A DNA stretch of 30,095 bases from Pelomicrobium sp036803785 (GCF_036803785.1 NZ_DAIRTR010000022.1:1-30095), one strand, 5' to 3'. Numbered from the stretch's first letter, positions 11,252 through 19,516 are shown. Numbers and translations are program-made. Notes: generated by a model from the letters alone, not told the origin.

Positions 11252-12445
11252 TTACGCGAGAAGCGCCCGCAGCAGGCCCGGCACCGAAAACAGGCTGTCG
11301 GGGTAGGCGGTCTCGGCGAAGATCGCCTCCAGCTGGCGCCGCACGAAGCGGCCTTCCCGCGCCCGGCGGGCGAGCAGATTCATGAGGCTGGGCCAGGCGA
11401 GCAGCCGTTCCCCGGCCCGGTAGCCCGTGAAGCGGCGCAGGAAGCGGCCGCGGGCCGCCTGCCCGTAGCGGGCGAGGAGCCGCTCCGGCGATTCCCTTCG
11501 CCGGAAGGCGTCCAGCACGCACTCGGCCGCCAGCATGCCGCTCTCTAGCGCCTTGCCGATGCCTTCGCCGGAGAGGGGGTAGGTGAGCCCGGCTGCCTCT
11601 CCGGCGAGGAGCAGCCCGGGCCGGCCCAGCCGGGCCCCGTCGAATCCGCAGGCGAGCGGCGCGCCCCGCAGGGGCTCGATCCGGGTGGCGGCCTTGGCCA
11701 GCACTCGGGCCGGCGGAAAGGTGTCCAGGAAGCGGCGCCAGAGCAGGCGCAGGTTGCCGGCCTGACGGCCCCTGCGGCCGAACAGCCCGACGCCCAGGTT
11801 GTAGCGGCCCGCGGGTCCGGGAAAGATCCAGCCATAGCCCCCGGGGATCGTCCGCTGGAAAGCGAGGCACAGGAAGGGCATGGGGGGCAAGCCCGGGGCG
11901 TCCACGTAGGCCCGCACCGCCACGGCGCCCGGGCAGGGGCGAGGACCCTCCAGGCCGAAGAGGGCCAGGGGCTCGGGCCCTGCTCCGGTGGCGAGGACCG
12001 TGACCCGGGCGCCGATGTCCAGGGAGCGGGCCTCGCCCCGCCGGCGGAATCGGGCACCGGCGACCGCGCTGCGGCCCTCCAAAGGCGCGAAGGCTTTCAC
12101 CCAGGGCAAGAAGCGGGCACCCGCCTCCACCGCAGCCCGGCGCAGGGCATCGTCCAGGAGCCGCCGCGGCAGACAGGCGGCTTGCCCGGAAAACTCCACA
12201 TAGCTCTCGTCCGGTGCGTGGATGCGCACCTTGCCGACGGGCGCTGCCTGGGCGAGCACTTGCGGGCCCACCCCTAAGGCGTCCAGGGCCTGGAGCGCGT
12301 CGGGGATGAGGGCGTCGCCGCAGGCCTTGTCCCGGGGGAAGGCCTGCTGGTCCGCGAGGATCACGTCCAGGCCGGCCCGGGCGAGGGCGAGGGCCGCGGC
12401 GCTCCCTGCCGGTCCCGCGCCGATCACCAGCACCTCGGCCTCCAT
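11252..12445 (-). CDS. FAD-dependent oxidoreductase, geranylgeranyl-reductase family
   Basis: The 397-residue protein opens with MEAEVLVIGAGPAGSAAALALARAG, a Rossmann FAD motif GxGxxG at 9-14. The FPRDKACGDALIPDAL stretch is typical of the geranylgeranyl reductase/flavin halogenase superfamily, and the second FAD motif GLLLAGEAAGLTYPLSGEGIGKALESG carries the conserved GD/GE-A-A-G element. Members reduce or hydroxylate lipid-like or aromatic substrates; the substrate here is unknown. ATG 12445 follows GGGAGGAGC; a TTG 21 bases earlier would leave this site inside the gene. It is convergent with metH and stands alone, with 281 bp to the next divergent gene, where I see no strong promoter. Confidence 0.8.
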   Translation of the reverse strand: MEAEVLVIGAGPAGSAAALALARAGLDVILADQQAFPRDKACGDALIPDALQALDALGVGPQVLAQAAPVGKVRIHAPDESYVEFSGQAACLPRRLLDDALRRAAVEAGARFLPWVKAFAPLEGRSAVAGARFRRRGEARSLDIGARVTVLATGAGPEPLALFGLEGPRPCPGAVAVRAYVDAPGLPPMPFLCLAFQRTIPGGYGWIFPGPAGRYNLGVGLFGRRGRQAGNLRLLWRRFLDTFPPARVLAKAATRIEPLRGAPLACGFDGARLGRPGLLLAGEAAGLTYPLSGEGIGKALESGMLAAECVLDAFRRRESPERLLARYGQAARGRFLRRFTGYRAGERLLAWPSLMNLLARRAREGRFVRRQLEAIFAETAYPDSLFSVPGLLRALLA

Positions 12446-12726
12446 CCGGTGCTCCTCCCTCCCCAATAAAGTCTGGCCGAAGTATAGCCCGGCCCGGTCG
12501 CCGCCCGCCGAGCTCCGGGGAGGCGAACCGTTCCCGGTCTCCTCGCGGGCGAGGCTGTTCTCGCCCGCCGGGAGGTCCGGCCGGCGCGTCTTCGTGGGCC
12601 ATTCGGGCTAGAATGGACATCGACAAGAGATCCCGAGAACCCTTGCGTGGAGTCCTTCCGGTGTGGCACCGAGAAACCGTCATCCGCGGCACGGATCCAA
12701 AGGGAGGCGTGCGTGAAGGAAGAGCC

Positions 12727-13536
12727 ATGAGGAGAGCCCTCTTTGCCCTCACGGCGGCCGCGGTGTTGGCCGCCGGCTGCGCCACCAATCCGGTCACCGG
12801 GCGCAGCCAATTGATGCTCGTGTCGGAAAGCCAGGCGATCGCCGCCTCCCGGCAGGCCTACGTGCAGATGCTGGCCCCATTGGAAAAGCAGGGGAAGGTG
12901 AACGAGGATCCCGCCCTCAAGGCGAGGATCGACCGCATCGCCGAGCGCCTGGTGGCTCAGGCCATCAAGTACCGCCCCGAGACCGCCCAGTGGGACTGGG
13001 AGATCAAGGTGATCCATGACCCCAAGACGGTCAACGCTTGGGCCATGGCCGGCGGCAAGATGGCCATCTACACCGGCCTCATCGAGAAGCTGAACCCCAG
13101 CGACGACGAGATCGCCCAGGTGCTCGCCCATGAGATCGCCCATGCCCTGTCGGCCCACACCGCGGAGAAGATGTCCGTCGCCCTGGCAAGCGACCTGGTG
13201 GTGACCGGGGTCGCCGTCGCGTCCGACCGTCCCCAGATCGCCGCCACGGGAGCGGCCCTGGCCGCGGCCTTGGCGGTGCAGATGCCCAACAGCCGCACCA
13301 TGGAGGCGGAGGCCGATCGCATCGGCATCGAACTGGCGGCCCGGGCGGGCTACGACCCCCGCGCCGCCGTGACCCTGTGGGACAAGATGGCCAAGCTGGG
13401 GAATAGTCGGCCGCCGGAGTTTCTGAGCACCCATCCGTCGCCGGAGAACCGAAAGAAAATGTTGGAAGCCCTCGTGCCCCAAATGATGGCTTTCTACCAA
13501 GCGCCCGGTCCCCGGCCGACTCACCCGGTGAAATGA
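12727..13536 (+). CDS. M48-family metalloprotease, lipoprotein
   Basis: The 269-residue protein begins MRRALFALTAAAVLAAGCATNPVTGRSQ, a lipoprotein signal with lipobox LAAGC, so it is probably anchored in a membrane facing the periplasm. The zinc protease motif HEIAH is at 135-139 (H135, E136, H139) and the downstream ligand region EAEADRIGIELAARAGYDP holds the third ligand. Layout resembles periplasmic LoiP/YcaL-type M48 proteases that clear misfolded outer-membrane proteins. ATG 12727 is preceded by GAAGGAAG; longer in-frame starts would bury the signal peptide. There is no TPR region, so it is not BepA-like. It leads a rightward run with mscL. Confidence 0.9.
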   Translation: MRRALFALTAAAVLAAGCATNPVTGRSQLMLVSESQAIAASRQAYVQMLAPLEKQGKVNEDPALKARIDRIAERLVAQAIKYRPETAQWDWEIKVIHDPKTVNAWAMAGGKMAIYTGLIEKLNPSDDEIAQVLAHEIAHALSAHTAEKMSVALASDLVVTGVAVASDRPQIAATGAALAAALAVQMPNSRTMEAEADRIGIELAARAGYDPRAAVTLWDKMAKLGNSRPPEFLSTHPSPENRKKMLEALVPQMMAFYQAPGPRPTHPVK

Positions 13537-13615
13537 GCCCGTCGGGAGGGCCGCCCCGGCGCGGATGACATCGCCATAGCCGGTCTATCGAGGTGCAGCG
13601 CAAAGGGAGGAGCGT

Positions 13616-14053
13616 ATGGGCGTAATCGCAGAGTTCAGGGAGTTCGCGGTCAAGGGGAACGTGGTAGATCTGGCGGTGGGGGTGGTGATCGGCACCGCGT
13701 TCGGCAAGATCGTGGATTCCCTGGTGCGGGACGTGATCATGCCGCCGGTGGGGCTGCTCCTTGGCCGGGTGGATTTCTCCAATCTCTTCATCCTGCTCAA
13801 GGAGGGGGCGACGCCCGGCCCTTACCCCACCGTCGAGGCGGCGGCCAAGGCCGGCGCCGTCACCCTCAACATCGGCCTGTTCTTGAACGCGGTCGTGAGC
13901 TTTCTAATCGTCGCCTGGGCGATCTTCCTGGTGGTGAAAGCGATCAACCGGCTCAAACGGGAAAAGGAAGCAGCGCCGCCTCCACCTCCGGCGCCGTCTC
14001 CGGAGGCGGCCCTGCTCGCCGAGATCCGGGATCTGCTCAAGGCGCGCGCGTAG
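13616..14053 (+). CDS. mscL: Large-conductance mechanosensitive channel MscL
   Basis: The 145-residue protein starts MGVIAEFREFAVKGNVVDLAVGVVIGTAFGKIV, the amphipathic N-helix and pore-lining first membrane helix of MscL with its Gly/Ala packing motif. A periplasmic loop follows (FSNLFILLKEGATPGPYPT), then the second membrane helix near 86-110 and a cytoplasmic helix ending LLAEIRDLLKARA. A proline run (about 120-127) links the last two. It opens as a pentamer on hypo-osmotic shock. A GGGAGGAG site lies before the ATG. Length is slightly above the usual 130-140 residues because of the proline linker. Confidence 0.95.
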   Translation: MGVIAEFREFAVKGNVVDLAVGVVIGTAFGKIVDSLVRDVIMPPVGLLLGRVDFSNLFILLKEGATPGPYPTVEAAAKAGAVTLNIGLFLNAVVSFLIVAWAIFLVVKAINRLKREKEAAPPPPPAPSPEAALLAEIRDLLKARA

Positions 14054-14077
14054 CCGATTGGACCACGGAGAGGCTTC

Positions 14078-14563
14078 ATGGATACGCCCTTGACCCATGG
14101 ATGGGTGGAACTTCCGAGCGGCTTCGAAGTGGAGCTGGAGCACGGCATACCCGTGCGGGTGGGGAACGCCGGCCTAGCGCTGCCGCCCGATTCCGCGGCG
14201 CTGGAAGAGGAAATCGCCCGGGAGACGGGGCTGCGGGTACAGATCGGCCGCTGGGAACCCGTGGAAGGGGAGCTGGAAGCCCGGCTCACCGTCTCCCGGG
14301 ACGACCTGGCCGAGGTCCTGCGGCGGCTCGCCCGAGCCTCGGCATCGGTCTTCGTCGACCGCTTCGTTAAGGCCTACGACGAGACCGACACCGATTACGG
14401 CCAGGGGGCCTTCGCCCAGGACTTTTCCCTGGCCCTCGGCTACTGCGGCCTCGACTGGGGCAGCGTCGATCAGGAACCGTTCTATCGGGACTACCTGGAG
14501 ACCTTCAAGGCGGAAACTGAGCGCCTGGCCCAACGTCCCGACGAAGCCTCCAGCAGCGCGTGA
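14078..14563 (+). CDS. Hypothetical protein, acidic, 161 residues
   Basis: I do not recognise this family. The protein is acidic, has no signal peptide or membrane segment, and appears to be a compact alpha/beta protein: strands in MDTPLTHGWVELPSGFEVELEHGIPVRVG, then helices rich in Glu and Arg. A conserved-looking block DTDYGQGAFAQDFSLALGYCGLDWGSVD is near 109-136. The gene begins at ATG 14078 after GAGAGGC, 25 bp after mscL, and its stop is 24 bp before the next gene, so all three are probably one transcript. Codon use matches its neighbours, which supports a real gene. Function unknown. Confidence 0.75.
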   Translation: MDTPLTHGWVELPSGFEVELEHGIPVRVGNAGLALPPDSAALEEEIARETGLRVQIGRWEPVEGELEARLTVSRDDLAEVLRRLARASASVFVDRFVKAYDETDTDYGQGAFAQDFSLALGYCGLDWGSVDQEPFYRDYLETFKAETERLAQRPDEASSSA

Positions 14564-14586
14564 GCTTGAGACCTGAGGAGCGGCCA

Positions 14587-15111
14587 ATGGCCCGCCTTCC
14601 CTTGGTGAGCGAGGAAACCCATCCCGAGCTTGCCCCGCTGATCCAGCGCATCCGCGAAGAGCGCGGGGGGCGGCTCCTCAACCTCTACGCGACGCTGCTC
14701 CACAGCCCGCCCGTGGCGGAAGGCTGGCTCAGGCTCCTTACCGCGGTACGGCAGCAAACCCAGCTCGACCCGGCCCTGCGGGAGCTCGTGATCCTGCAAG
14801 TGGCGCTCCTCAACCAGGCGGACTACGAGTACCGGACCCACGTGCCCTTCGCCCTGCAGGCGGGCCTTACCCCGGCGCAGCTCGAAGCGCTGCCGACATG
14901 GCGGGAAAGCCCTCTCTTCGACCCGCGGGCGCGGGACGTGCTCGCCTACGTGGAGGCCATGACCCGGGACGTCCACGTACCCGAGGCCCTGTTCACGTCG
15001 CTGCGGCGCTGGTTCGACCCGCGGCAACTGGTGGAGCTGACGGTCACGGCGGCCGCGTACAACATGGTGTCCCGCTTTCTGGAGGCGCTCCAGGTGGAGG
15101 CCGACCGCTAA
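14587..15111 (+). CDS. Carboxymuconolactone decarboxylase-like (AhpD-fold) protein
   Basis: The 174-residue protein has the AhpD/CMD helical fold pattern: RELVILQVALLNQADYEYRTHVPFALQAGLT near 61-91, then a second helix set with RDVLAYVEAMTRDVHVPEALF and LVELTVTAAAYNMVSRFLEAL. In AhpD the motif is E-x11-CxxC-x3-H; here the cysteines are replaced (YEYRTH), with the histidine kept, as in the non-redox branch of the family that often reads YEWxxH. So a peroxidase role is unlikely; a decarboxylase or related activity on a small aromatic or lactone is a guess. ATG 14587 follows GAGGAG. It is probably last in the M48-mscL transcript. Confidence 0.85.
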   Translation: MARLPLVSEETHPELAPLIQRIREERGGRLLNLYATLLHSPPVAEGWLRLLTAVRQQTQLDPALRELVILQVALLNQADYEYRTHVPFALQAGLTPAQLEALPTWRESPLFDPRARDVLAYVEAMTRDVHVPEALFTSLRRWFDPRQLVELTVTAAAYNMVSRFLEALQVEADR

Positions 15112-15114
15112 GAA

Positions 15115-15144
15115 GGTGCCGCCGGGGGGCGGTTCGGCGGCACC
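15115..15144 (+). terminator. Hairpin after the CMD-like gene
   Basis: A perfect 9-bp stem GGTGCCGCC/GGCGGCACC with a 12-base loop begins 4 bp after the stop codon. No T-run follows, so it may act as an mRNA 3' end stabiliser or a Rho-assisted end rather than a canonical terminator. Confidence 0.4.
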
Positions 15145-15204
15145 GGCCGACTGCTCGACCCCCTGCCCCTTATCCTTCCGCGCTGAACGAAGGACACAAC
15201 GCAT

Positions 15205-15236
15205 CGCCCACTCCCGCTCGGGAGAGGGCGTGGGCG
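15205..15236. repeat. REP-like nested palindrome between convergent genes
   Basis: The outer arms CGCCCAC/GTGGGCG enclose an inner perfect stem CTCCCG-CT-CGGGAG. The word CTCCCGCTCGGGAGAGGG is reminiscent of dispersed palindromic repeats seen between genes in many GC-rich proteobacteria. It lies between the convergent CMD-like and HU genes and could end both transcripts. Repetition elsewhere in the genome cannot be seen here. Confidence 0.4.
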
Positions 15237-15273
15237 GGGCGTTTCTCGACGCTTGGGAAGAGAAGGGGATGCG

Positions 15274-15573
15274 TTACTTCTTTCTCTTGCCGGCGACGGC
15301 GTCCTTGAACGCCTGGCCCGCAGAAAAGGCGGGCACCGTGCGCGCCGGGATCTTGATGGTCTCTCCGGTGGCGGGGTTCTTGCCATTGCGCGCCTTGCGC
15401 TTGCGCGGGGCGAAGGTGCCGAATCCCACCAGGGTGACCCGGTTGCCCTTGGCCACGTTGGAGACCACTGCGCTCATGGCGGCGTTGATGGCTTCGGCAG
15501 CCGCCGTCTTGCTGATGCCTGCGGCCTTTGCGGCGACTTCCACCAGATCGGCTTTACTGATGACTTTACCCAT
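15274..15573 (-). CDS. hupB: HU-family DNA-binding protein
   Basis: The 99-residue basic protein has the dimerising helices (MGKVISKADLVEVAAKAAGISKTAAAEAINAAMSAV split over residues 1-36), the HU signature GFGTFAPRKRKARNGKNPATGE at about 50-71 and a lysine-rich end AVAGKRKK. HU coats and bends DNA as part of the nucleoid and has little sequence preference. The ATG is preceded by CAGAGGAG. It is divergent from mpl with 253 bp between, and is a single-gene unit. IHF is less likely because the DNA-arm sequence and length fit HU. Confidence 0.93.
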   Translation of the reverse strand: MGKVISKADLVEVAAKAAGISKTAAAEAINAAMSAVVSNVAKGNRVTLVGFGTFAPRKRKARNGKNPATGETIKIPARTVPAFSAGQAFKDAVAGKRKK

Positions 15574-15826
15574 CGCGTGACTCCTCTGCGTTCGTTATGA
15601 TCGTTCCGGGTGCGCTCGGATTGTCCAGCACGAGCCGCCATTCGCTGCGTGCGCGGCAATGATAAGGGCAGTCCGGCGCCCCGCGCAACGCCGCCCCGTG
15701 CAGTGCGCCCGACGAAAACGGCCTGGGGCAGGATACCGTTTCGCGGGGTAAAATGCGCCGCCGGCCCCGCTTGGCCGTTGGCCACAGGGCGGGCGTAAGA
15801 GCGAACTTATACCTTGAGGGGTCAAC

Positions 15827-17212
15827 GTGCACATCCATATCCTGGGGATCTGCGGCACCTTCATGGGTGGCCTCGCACTGCTCGCGCGGGAGGCGGGCCA
15901 CCGGGTGACCGGCTGCGACGCCCAGGTCTATCCTCCCATGAGCGATCAGCTCGCCGCCCAGGGCATCGAGCTGATCGAGGGGTACGGCGCCGAGCAGGTC
16001 GAACTGCGCCCCGACGTGTTCGTGGTGGGCAACGTGGTGTCCCGGGGCAATCCCCTGATGGAGGAGGTGCTGAACCGGGGCCTGCCCTACACCTCCGGCC
16101 CCCAGTGGCTCGCCCAGGCGGTGCTCCCGGGCCGCTGGGTGCTCGCCTGCGCTGGTACCCATGGCAAGACCACCACCGCCTCCATGTTGGCCTGGATACT
16201 GGAACACGCGGGACTCAAGCCAGGATTCCTGATCGGCGGGGTGCCGCGCAACTTCGGCCTCTCCGCCCGGCTCGCCCCCGGCTCGTCCTTCTTCGTGGTC
16301 GAGGCGGACGAGTACGACACCGCGTTTTTCGACAAGCGCTCCAAGTTCGTGCACTACCGGCCACGCACTGCGGTGCTGAACAACTTGGAATTCGACCACG
16401 CCGACATCTTTCCCGATCTCTCCGCCATCGAAACCCAGTTCCACCACCTGGTGCGTACCGTACCCGGCAACGGCCTGATCGTGGCGAACGGCGCCGACGA
16501 AGCCCTCGGGCGCGTGCTCGCGCGGGGCTGCTGGACGCCGGTGGAGCGCTTCGGCGTTCCCGACGGCTGGGAGGCGCGGCCCACGGAGGCCGGTTTTCAG
16601 GTGCTCTTCGCCGGTCGCGTCGAGGGCGAGGTGCGCTGGTCCCTTCTGGGCGGCCACAACCGCCTGAACGCCCTGGCGGCCATCGCCGCGGCGCGTCACG
16701 CCGGCGTGCCGGTGCCGGTGGCGGCCCAGGCCCTCGGCCGCTTCGAGAACGTGCGGCGGCGCCTGGAGGTGCGGGGCACGGTGGAGGGCATCACGGTCTA
16801 CGACGACTTCGCCCATCACCCCACGGCCATCCGCTCGACCCTGGAGGCCCTGCGCCCGGCGGCCAAAGGGGGGCGGATCCTGGCGGTGCTGGAGCCCCGC
16901 TCCAACACCATGAAGCGGGGCGTGTGGAAGGACGCCCTTGCCCCCAGCTTGGCCAGCGCCGACCGGGTGTTCTGCTATACCGAGGGCTTGGGCTGGGACG
17001 CCCAGGGGGCCCTGGCGCCCCTCGGCGCCAAAGCGTCCACCTTCAGCGACTTGGACCGGCTGGTGGAAGCGATCGCCGCCGAGGCCCGCCCGGGGGATCA
17101 TGTGCTCGTCATGAGCAACGGCGCCTTTGGCGGGATCCACGACAAGCTGCTCGCACGGCTTGCCGCAGCGGCGCAGGCACACAAGGCAAGCTCAGCGGGC
17201 GCCCCCGTCTGA
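15827..17212 (+). CDS. mpl: UDP-N-acetylmuramate:L-Ala-gamma-D-Glu-meso-DAP ligase Mpl
   Basis: The 461-residue Mur ligase joins recycled murein tripeptide to UDP-MurNAc. It begins MHIHILGICGTFMGGLALLAREAGH, the Mpl variant of the MurC start (ICGTFMGG), and has the ATP loop GTHGKTTTAS at 110-119, the metal/ATP region EADEYDTAFFDKRSKF, and ENVRRRLEVRG followed by YDDFAHHPTAI in the third domain. These details separate it from MurC. Start is GTG 15827 after TTGAGGGG. TAAAAT at 15749 is a possible -10 element, without a clear -35. Its last 21 bases overlap the 3' end of the convergent small gene. Confidence 0.95.
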   Translation: MHIHILGICGTFMGGLALLAREAGHRVTGCDAQVYPPMSDQLAAQGIELIEGYGAEQVELRPDVFVVGNVVSRGNPLMEEVLNRGLPYTSGPQWLAQAVLPGRWVLACAGTHGKTTTASMLAWILEHAGLKPGFLIGGVPRNFGLSARLAPGSSFFVVEADEYDTAFFDKRSKFVHYRPRTAVLNNLEFDHADIFPDLSAIETQFHHLVRTVPGNGLIVANGADEALGRVLARGCWTPVERFGVPDGWEARPTEAGFQVLFAGRVEGEVRWSLLGGHNRLNALAAIAAARHAGVPVPVAAQALGRFENVRRRLEVRGTVEGITVYDDFAHHPTAIRSTLEALRPAAKGGRILAVLEPRSNTMKRGVWKDALAPSLASADRVFCYTEGLGWDAQGALAPLGAKASTFSDLDRLVEAIAAEARPGDHVLVMSNGAFGGIHDKLLARLAAAAQAHKASSAGAPV

Positions 17213-17614
17213 GGCGGCTTCGGGCGCTTGCTGGCGTGCGCGGGGTCGTTCCTCCAGGCGCTGCCTTTCTTCCCGGAAGGCCCGCTCCCGCAGTGCCCGC
17301 TGGGCCTCCTGGGCCGCTTCGCTCTCCGAAGGAGGGGGCGGCGCCGTGAGGGCCCGCTCCTGGGACTGGCGCAGCCGCTGCAGCTCGAGCCTCTGGCGCT
17401 GGACCTCGGGGCTGCCCGCGCCTTCCTGCAGGCGCAGGCGCAATTCCTGCTGCTGCCATTCCCGCTGGAGCAGCGCCCGTTCGATCGCCTGCTGGGCGGG
17501 ATCGGCGGCGCCCGCCGCACCGATCGAGCAAAGCAACGCGAGGGCGCCGAAGGCGAAGGCTGGCGCTCGGCCCCACCGGTGGGGGGCGGATCGTCCGGGA
17601 AGGGGTCCTTCCAT
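17192..17614 (-). CDS. Hypothetical secreted coiled-coil protein
   Basis: The 140-residue protein has an N-terminal signal peptide (APAFAFGALALLCSIGAAGAAD) and a mature part made almost wholly of Gln, Glu, Arg and Leu in heptad-like order (QQELRLRLQ, RQRLELQRLRQSQERAL, REERQRLEERPRARQQ), suggesting a long helix in the periplasm. No family is recognised. ATG 17614 follows GAGGA and comes 30 bp after the ggt stop, so it is probably co-transcribed with ggt. Its 3' end overlaps mpl by 21 bp in the opposite direction. The length of the open frame and the well-placed signal peptide argue for a real gene, although low-complexity sequence weakens this. Confidence 0.6.
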   Translation of the reverse strand: MEGPLPGRSAPHRWGRAPAFAFGALALLCSIGAAGAADPAQQAIERALLQREWQQQELRLRLQEGAGSPEVQRQRLELQRLRQSQERALTAPPPPSESEAAQEAQRALRERAFREERQRLEERPRARQQAPEAASDGGAR

Positions 17615-17644
17615 GGCGTCCTCGGAAAGTGCGCGCGGCGGGAT

Positions 17645-19243
17645 TCAGAACCCCGCCACGCCTCCGTTGGAACGGGGATCGGCGGCCCCCTCCATCATGC
17701 CGTTGGCATGGAGCACGAGGGCTCCGGCGTGGCCCACGGCCTCATCGAAGCTGCGCAGCCGCTCCACCGCGTGGCCGCGGCGGGCGAGCTCCTCGAACAC
17801 CTGGGGCGGAAAGCGCCGCTCCAGCTTGAGGGTGTCTGAAGGATTGCCCCAGGTGCGCCCCAGGAGCCAGCGGGGCATGGACACCACTTGCTGCAGCTCG
17901 TAGCCCATGACGGCGTAGCGGGTGAACACCGCCGCCTGGGTCTGGGGCTGGCCGTCCCCGCCCATGGTGCCGTAGACCATGACGCGGCCGTCGTTCAAGA
18001 GGGCGAGGGCCGGATTCAAGGTGTGGAAGGGCTTGCGTCCCGGTTCCAGAGTGTTCAATGCCTGCGGTTCCAGGGAGAAGCTGCAACCCCGGTTTTGCCA
18101 GTGGATGCCGGTGCCGGGCAACACGACGCCGCTGCCGAACTCGTGGTAGATGCTTTGGATGAAGGACACCGCCCGGCCCTCGCCGTCGATCGCTCCCAGC
18201 CACACCGTGTCTGCGGGCGCGGCGGTCTGTCCCCACGGGGCCGCCCGCTGGAGATCCACCTCCGCCGCCAGGGCGTCCAGGGCCTGCGGCTCCAGCAAGC
18301 TTTGAGGATCCACCGTCATATAGGCGGGATCGGTCACGTAACGGTCCCGAATGCGAAACGCCTGCTTGGTGGCTTCCACCACCCGGTGCACGTAGTCCGC
18401 CGACAGGGGATCGAGCCCGGCGATGGCGAGCCGGTCCAGGAGGCCCAGGATCACCAGGGAGACCACGCCCTGGGTCGGAGGAGGCATGTTGTACACGCTG
18501 CCGAGGGAATGCCGCAGCGCCAGGGCCGGCTTCAGCACCGCCTGGTGTCGCGCCAGATCCTCGAGGGTGAGGGGGCTGCCGGCCGCTTCCAGCTCGGCCG
18601 TCACGGCCCGGGCGAGCTCTCCTTCGTAGAAGTCCCGGGGGCCCGCGCGGGCGATCCGCTCCAAGGTGGCCGCGAGGGCCGGCTGGAGGTAGCGGCTGCC
18701 CACGGCCGGCGGGGCACCGTCCACCAGGAAGCGCTCGGCGAATCCCGGCTGATCCTTGAGCTCCTCCAGCTTAGCGGCGGTGCTGGCGTGCTGGCTGGCC
18801 GTCACGGGCACGCCGTGCCGCGCGTAGTAGATGGCATCCTCCAGCAGCCGGGCGAAGGGCAGCCGCCCGCCCCACTCATTGCGGGAGACCTGGTAGGCCA
18901 GATCCCACCCGGACAAAGTGCCGGCTACGGTGTTGGCGGCGAGCGGCCCGCGCACGGGAATCGCGCTGAGCCCGCGCGCCTGGTAGAACGCGCGGCTCAC
19001 CCGGCGGCCCGCGGCGCCGCAGGCATCGATGGCGCTGACTCCCGTCTCCGGCGCGTAGAACACCCAGAAGGCGTCGCCGCCGATGCCGTTCATGTGGGGA
19101 TAGACCACGGCGATGGTGGCCGCCGCGGCGATCATGGCCTCCAAGGCATTGCCGCCTTCCCGCAGAACGGCCTGGGCCGACTGGGCGGCGAGGGAATGGG
19201 GGGCGACGGCGATGCCGCGGGTGGCGAGGGTACTATGGATCAT
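17645..19243 (-). CDS. ggt: Gamma-glutamyltransferase-family protein
   Basis: The 532-residue precursor is an Ntn hydrolase that would cleave itself before the catalytic threonine at about 346, in ADTVWLGAIDGEGRAVSFIQSIY. Family elements are present: GGNALEAMIAAAATIAVVYPHMNGIGGDAFW near the N-terminus, PPPTQGVVSLVILGLL, the small-subunit GSGVVLPGTGIHWQNRG, GTMGGDGQPQTQA, and the final GAADPRSNGGVAGF. The usual TTH before the nucleophile is replaced by ADT, so it belongs to the YwrD-like/acylase side of the family and may act on other gamma-glutamyl or acyl compounds. I see no signal peptide with ATG 19243, so it may stay in the cytoplasm. A longer start at 19288 is possible. Confidence 0.88.
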   Translation of the reverse strand: MIHSTLATRGIAVAPHSLAAQSAQAVLREGGNALEAMIAAAATIAVVYPHMNGIGGDAFWVFYAPETGVSAIDACGAAGRRVSRAFYQARGLSAIPVRGPLAANTVAGTLSGWDLAYQVSRNEWGGRLPFARLLEDAIYYARHGVPVTASQHASTAAKLEELKDQPGFAERFLVDGAPPAVGSRYLQPALAATLERIARAGPRDFYEGELARAVTAELEAAGSPLTLEDLARHQAVLKPALALRHSLGSVYNMPPPTQGVVSLVILGLLDRLAIAGLDPLSADYVHRVVEATKQAFRIRDRYVTDPAYMTVDPQSLLEPQALDALAAEVDLQRAAPWGQTAAPADTVWLGAIDGEGRAVSFIQSIYHEFGSGVVLPGTGIHWQNRGCSFSLEPQALNTLEPGRKPFHTLNPALALLNDGRVMVYGTMGGDGQPQTQAAVFTRYAVMGYELQQVVSMPRWLLGRTWGNPSDTLKLERRFPPQVFEELARRGHAVERLRSFDEAVGHAGALVLHANGMMEGAADPRSNGGVAGF

Positions 19244-19309
19244 GGCGCCGCTTTCCGATGGGGGGTGGCCGAAGTATAACCGGGACAAGACGCCGGTGAG
19301 CGGTGGTGC

Positions 19310-19344
19310 TTTTCCACACGTTCTCTGGATAACCCTGTGGACAA
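19310..19344. promoter_or_regulatory. Cluster of three DnaA-box-like words
   Basis: Within 35 bp lie TTTTCCACA at 19310-19318 (fits TTWTNCACA fully), TGGATAA at 19326-19332 (reverse of TTATCCA, a partial box) and TGTGGACAA at 19336-19344 (reverse TTGTCCACA, one mismatch to TTATCCACA). The arrangement recalls oriC or a DnaA-regulated promoter. No dnaA/dnaN or AT-rich unwinding region is nearby, so an active origin is not supported here. Confidence 0.4.
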
Positions 19345-19458
19345 CTCGTTGCCGTTCTCTCCAAGGTGCCGATGGCAGCGGCGTTTTCGTTACCCCTGCT
19401 CAATTGCTGAGCGGCGCCCGTCGGCCTCGTCCGCGATGTCGATGAGGGCTTCTGCACT

Positions 19459-19473
19459 GTTTCCCACGGAAAC
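19459..19473. promoter_or_regulatory. Inverted repeat, parS-like but off by one
   Basis: GTTTCC-CAC-GGAAAC has perfect 6-bp arms around 3 bases. It resembles parS-type sites (GTTTCACGTGAAAC) but is one base longer at the centre, so ParB binding is doubtful. It lies 44 bp downstream of the dctM stop and could be an operator or part of a transcript end. Confidence 0.3.
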
Positions 19474-19516
19474 GCTGCGTAGCGCATCCTCGCAAGGGCA
19501 GAAGCACGCCGTAGCC

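Noticed and set aside
14814..14880. Loss of the AhpD CxxC redox motif in the CMD-like protein as an anomaly
   Set aside because: A known non-redox branch of this family has YEWxxH in this place, so the change is probably normal.
15807..15812. TTATAC as the mpl -10 element
   Set aside because: It would put the transcription start on or after the ribosome-binding site of mpl.
15566..17182. A 538-codon reverse-strand open frame opposite mpl, and a 511-codon frame on the same strand
   Set aside because: Mpl motifs are intact in their own frame; the other frames are compositionally biased shadows.
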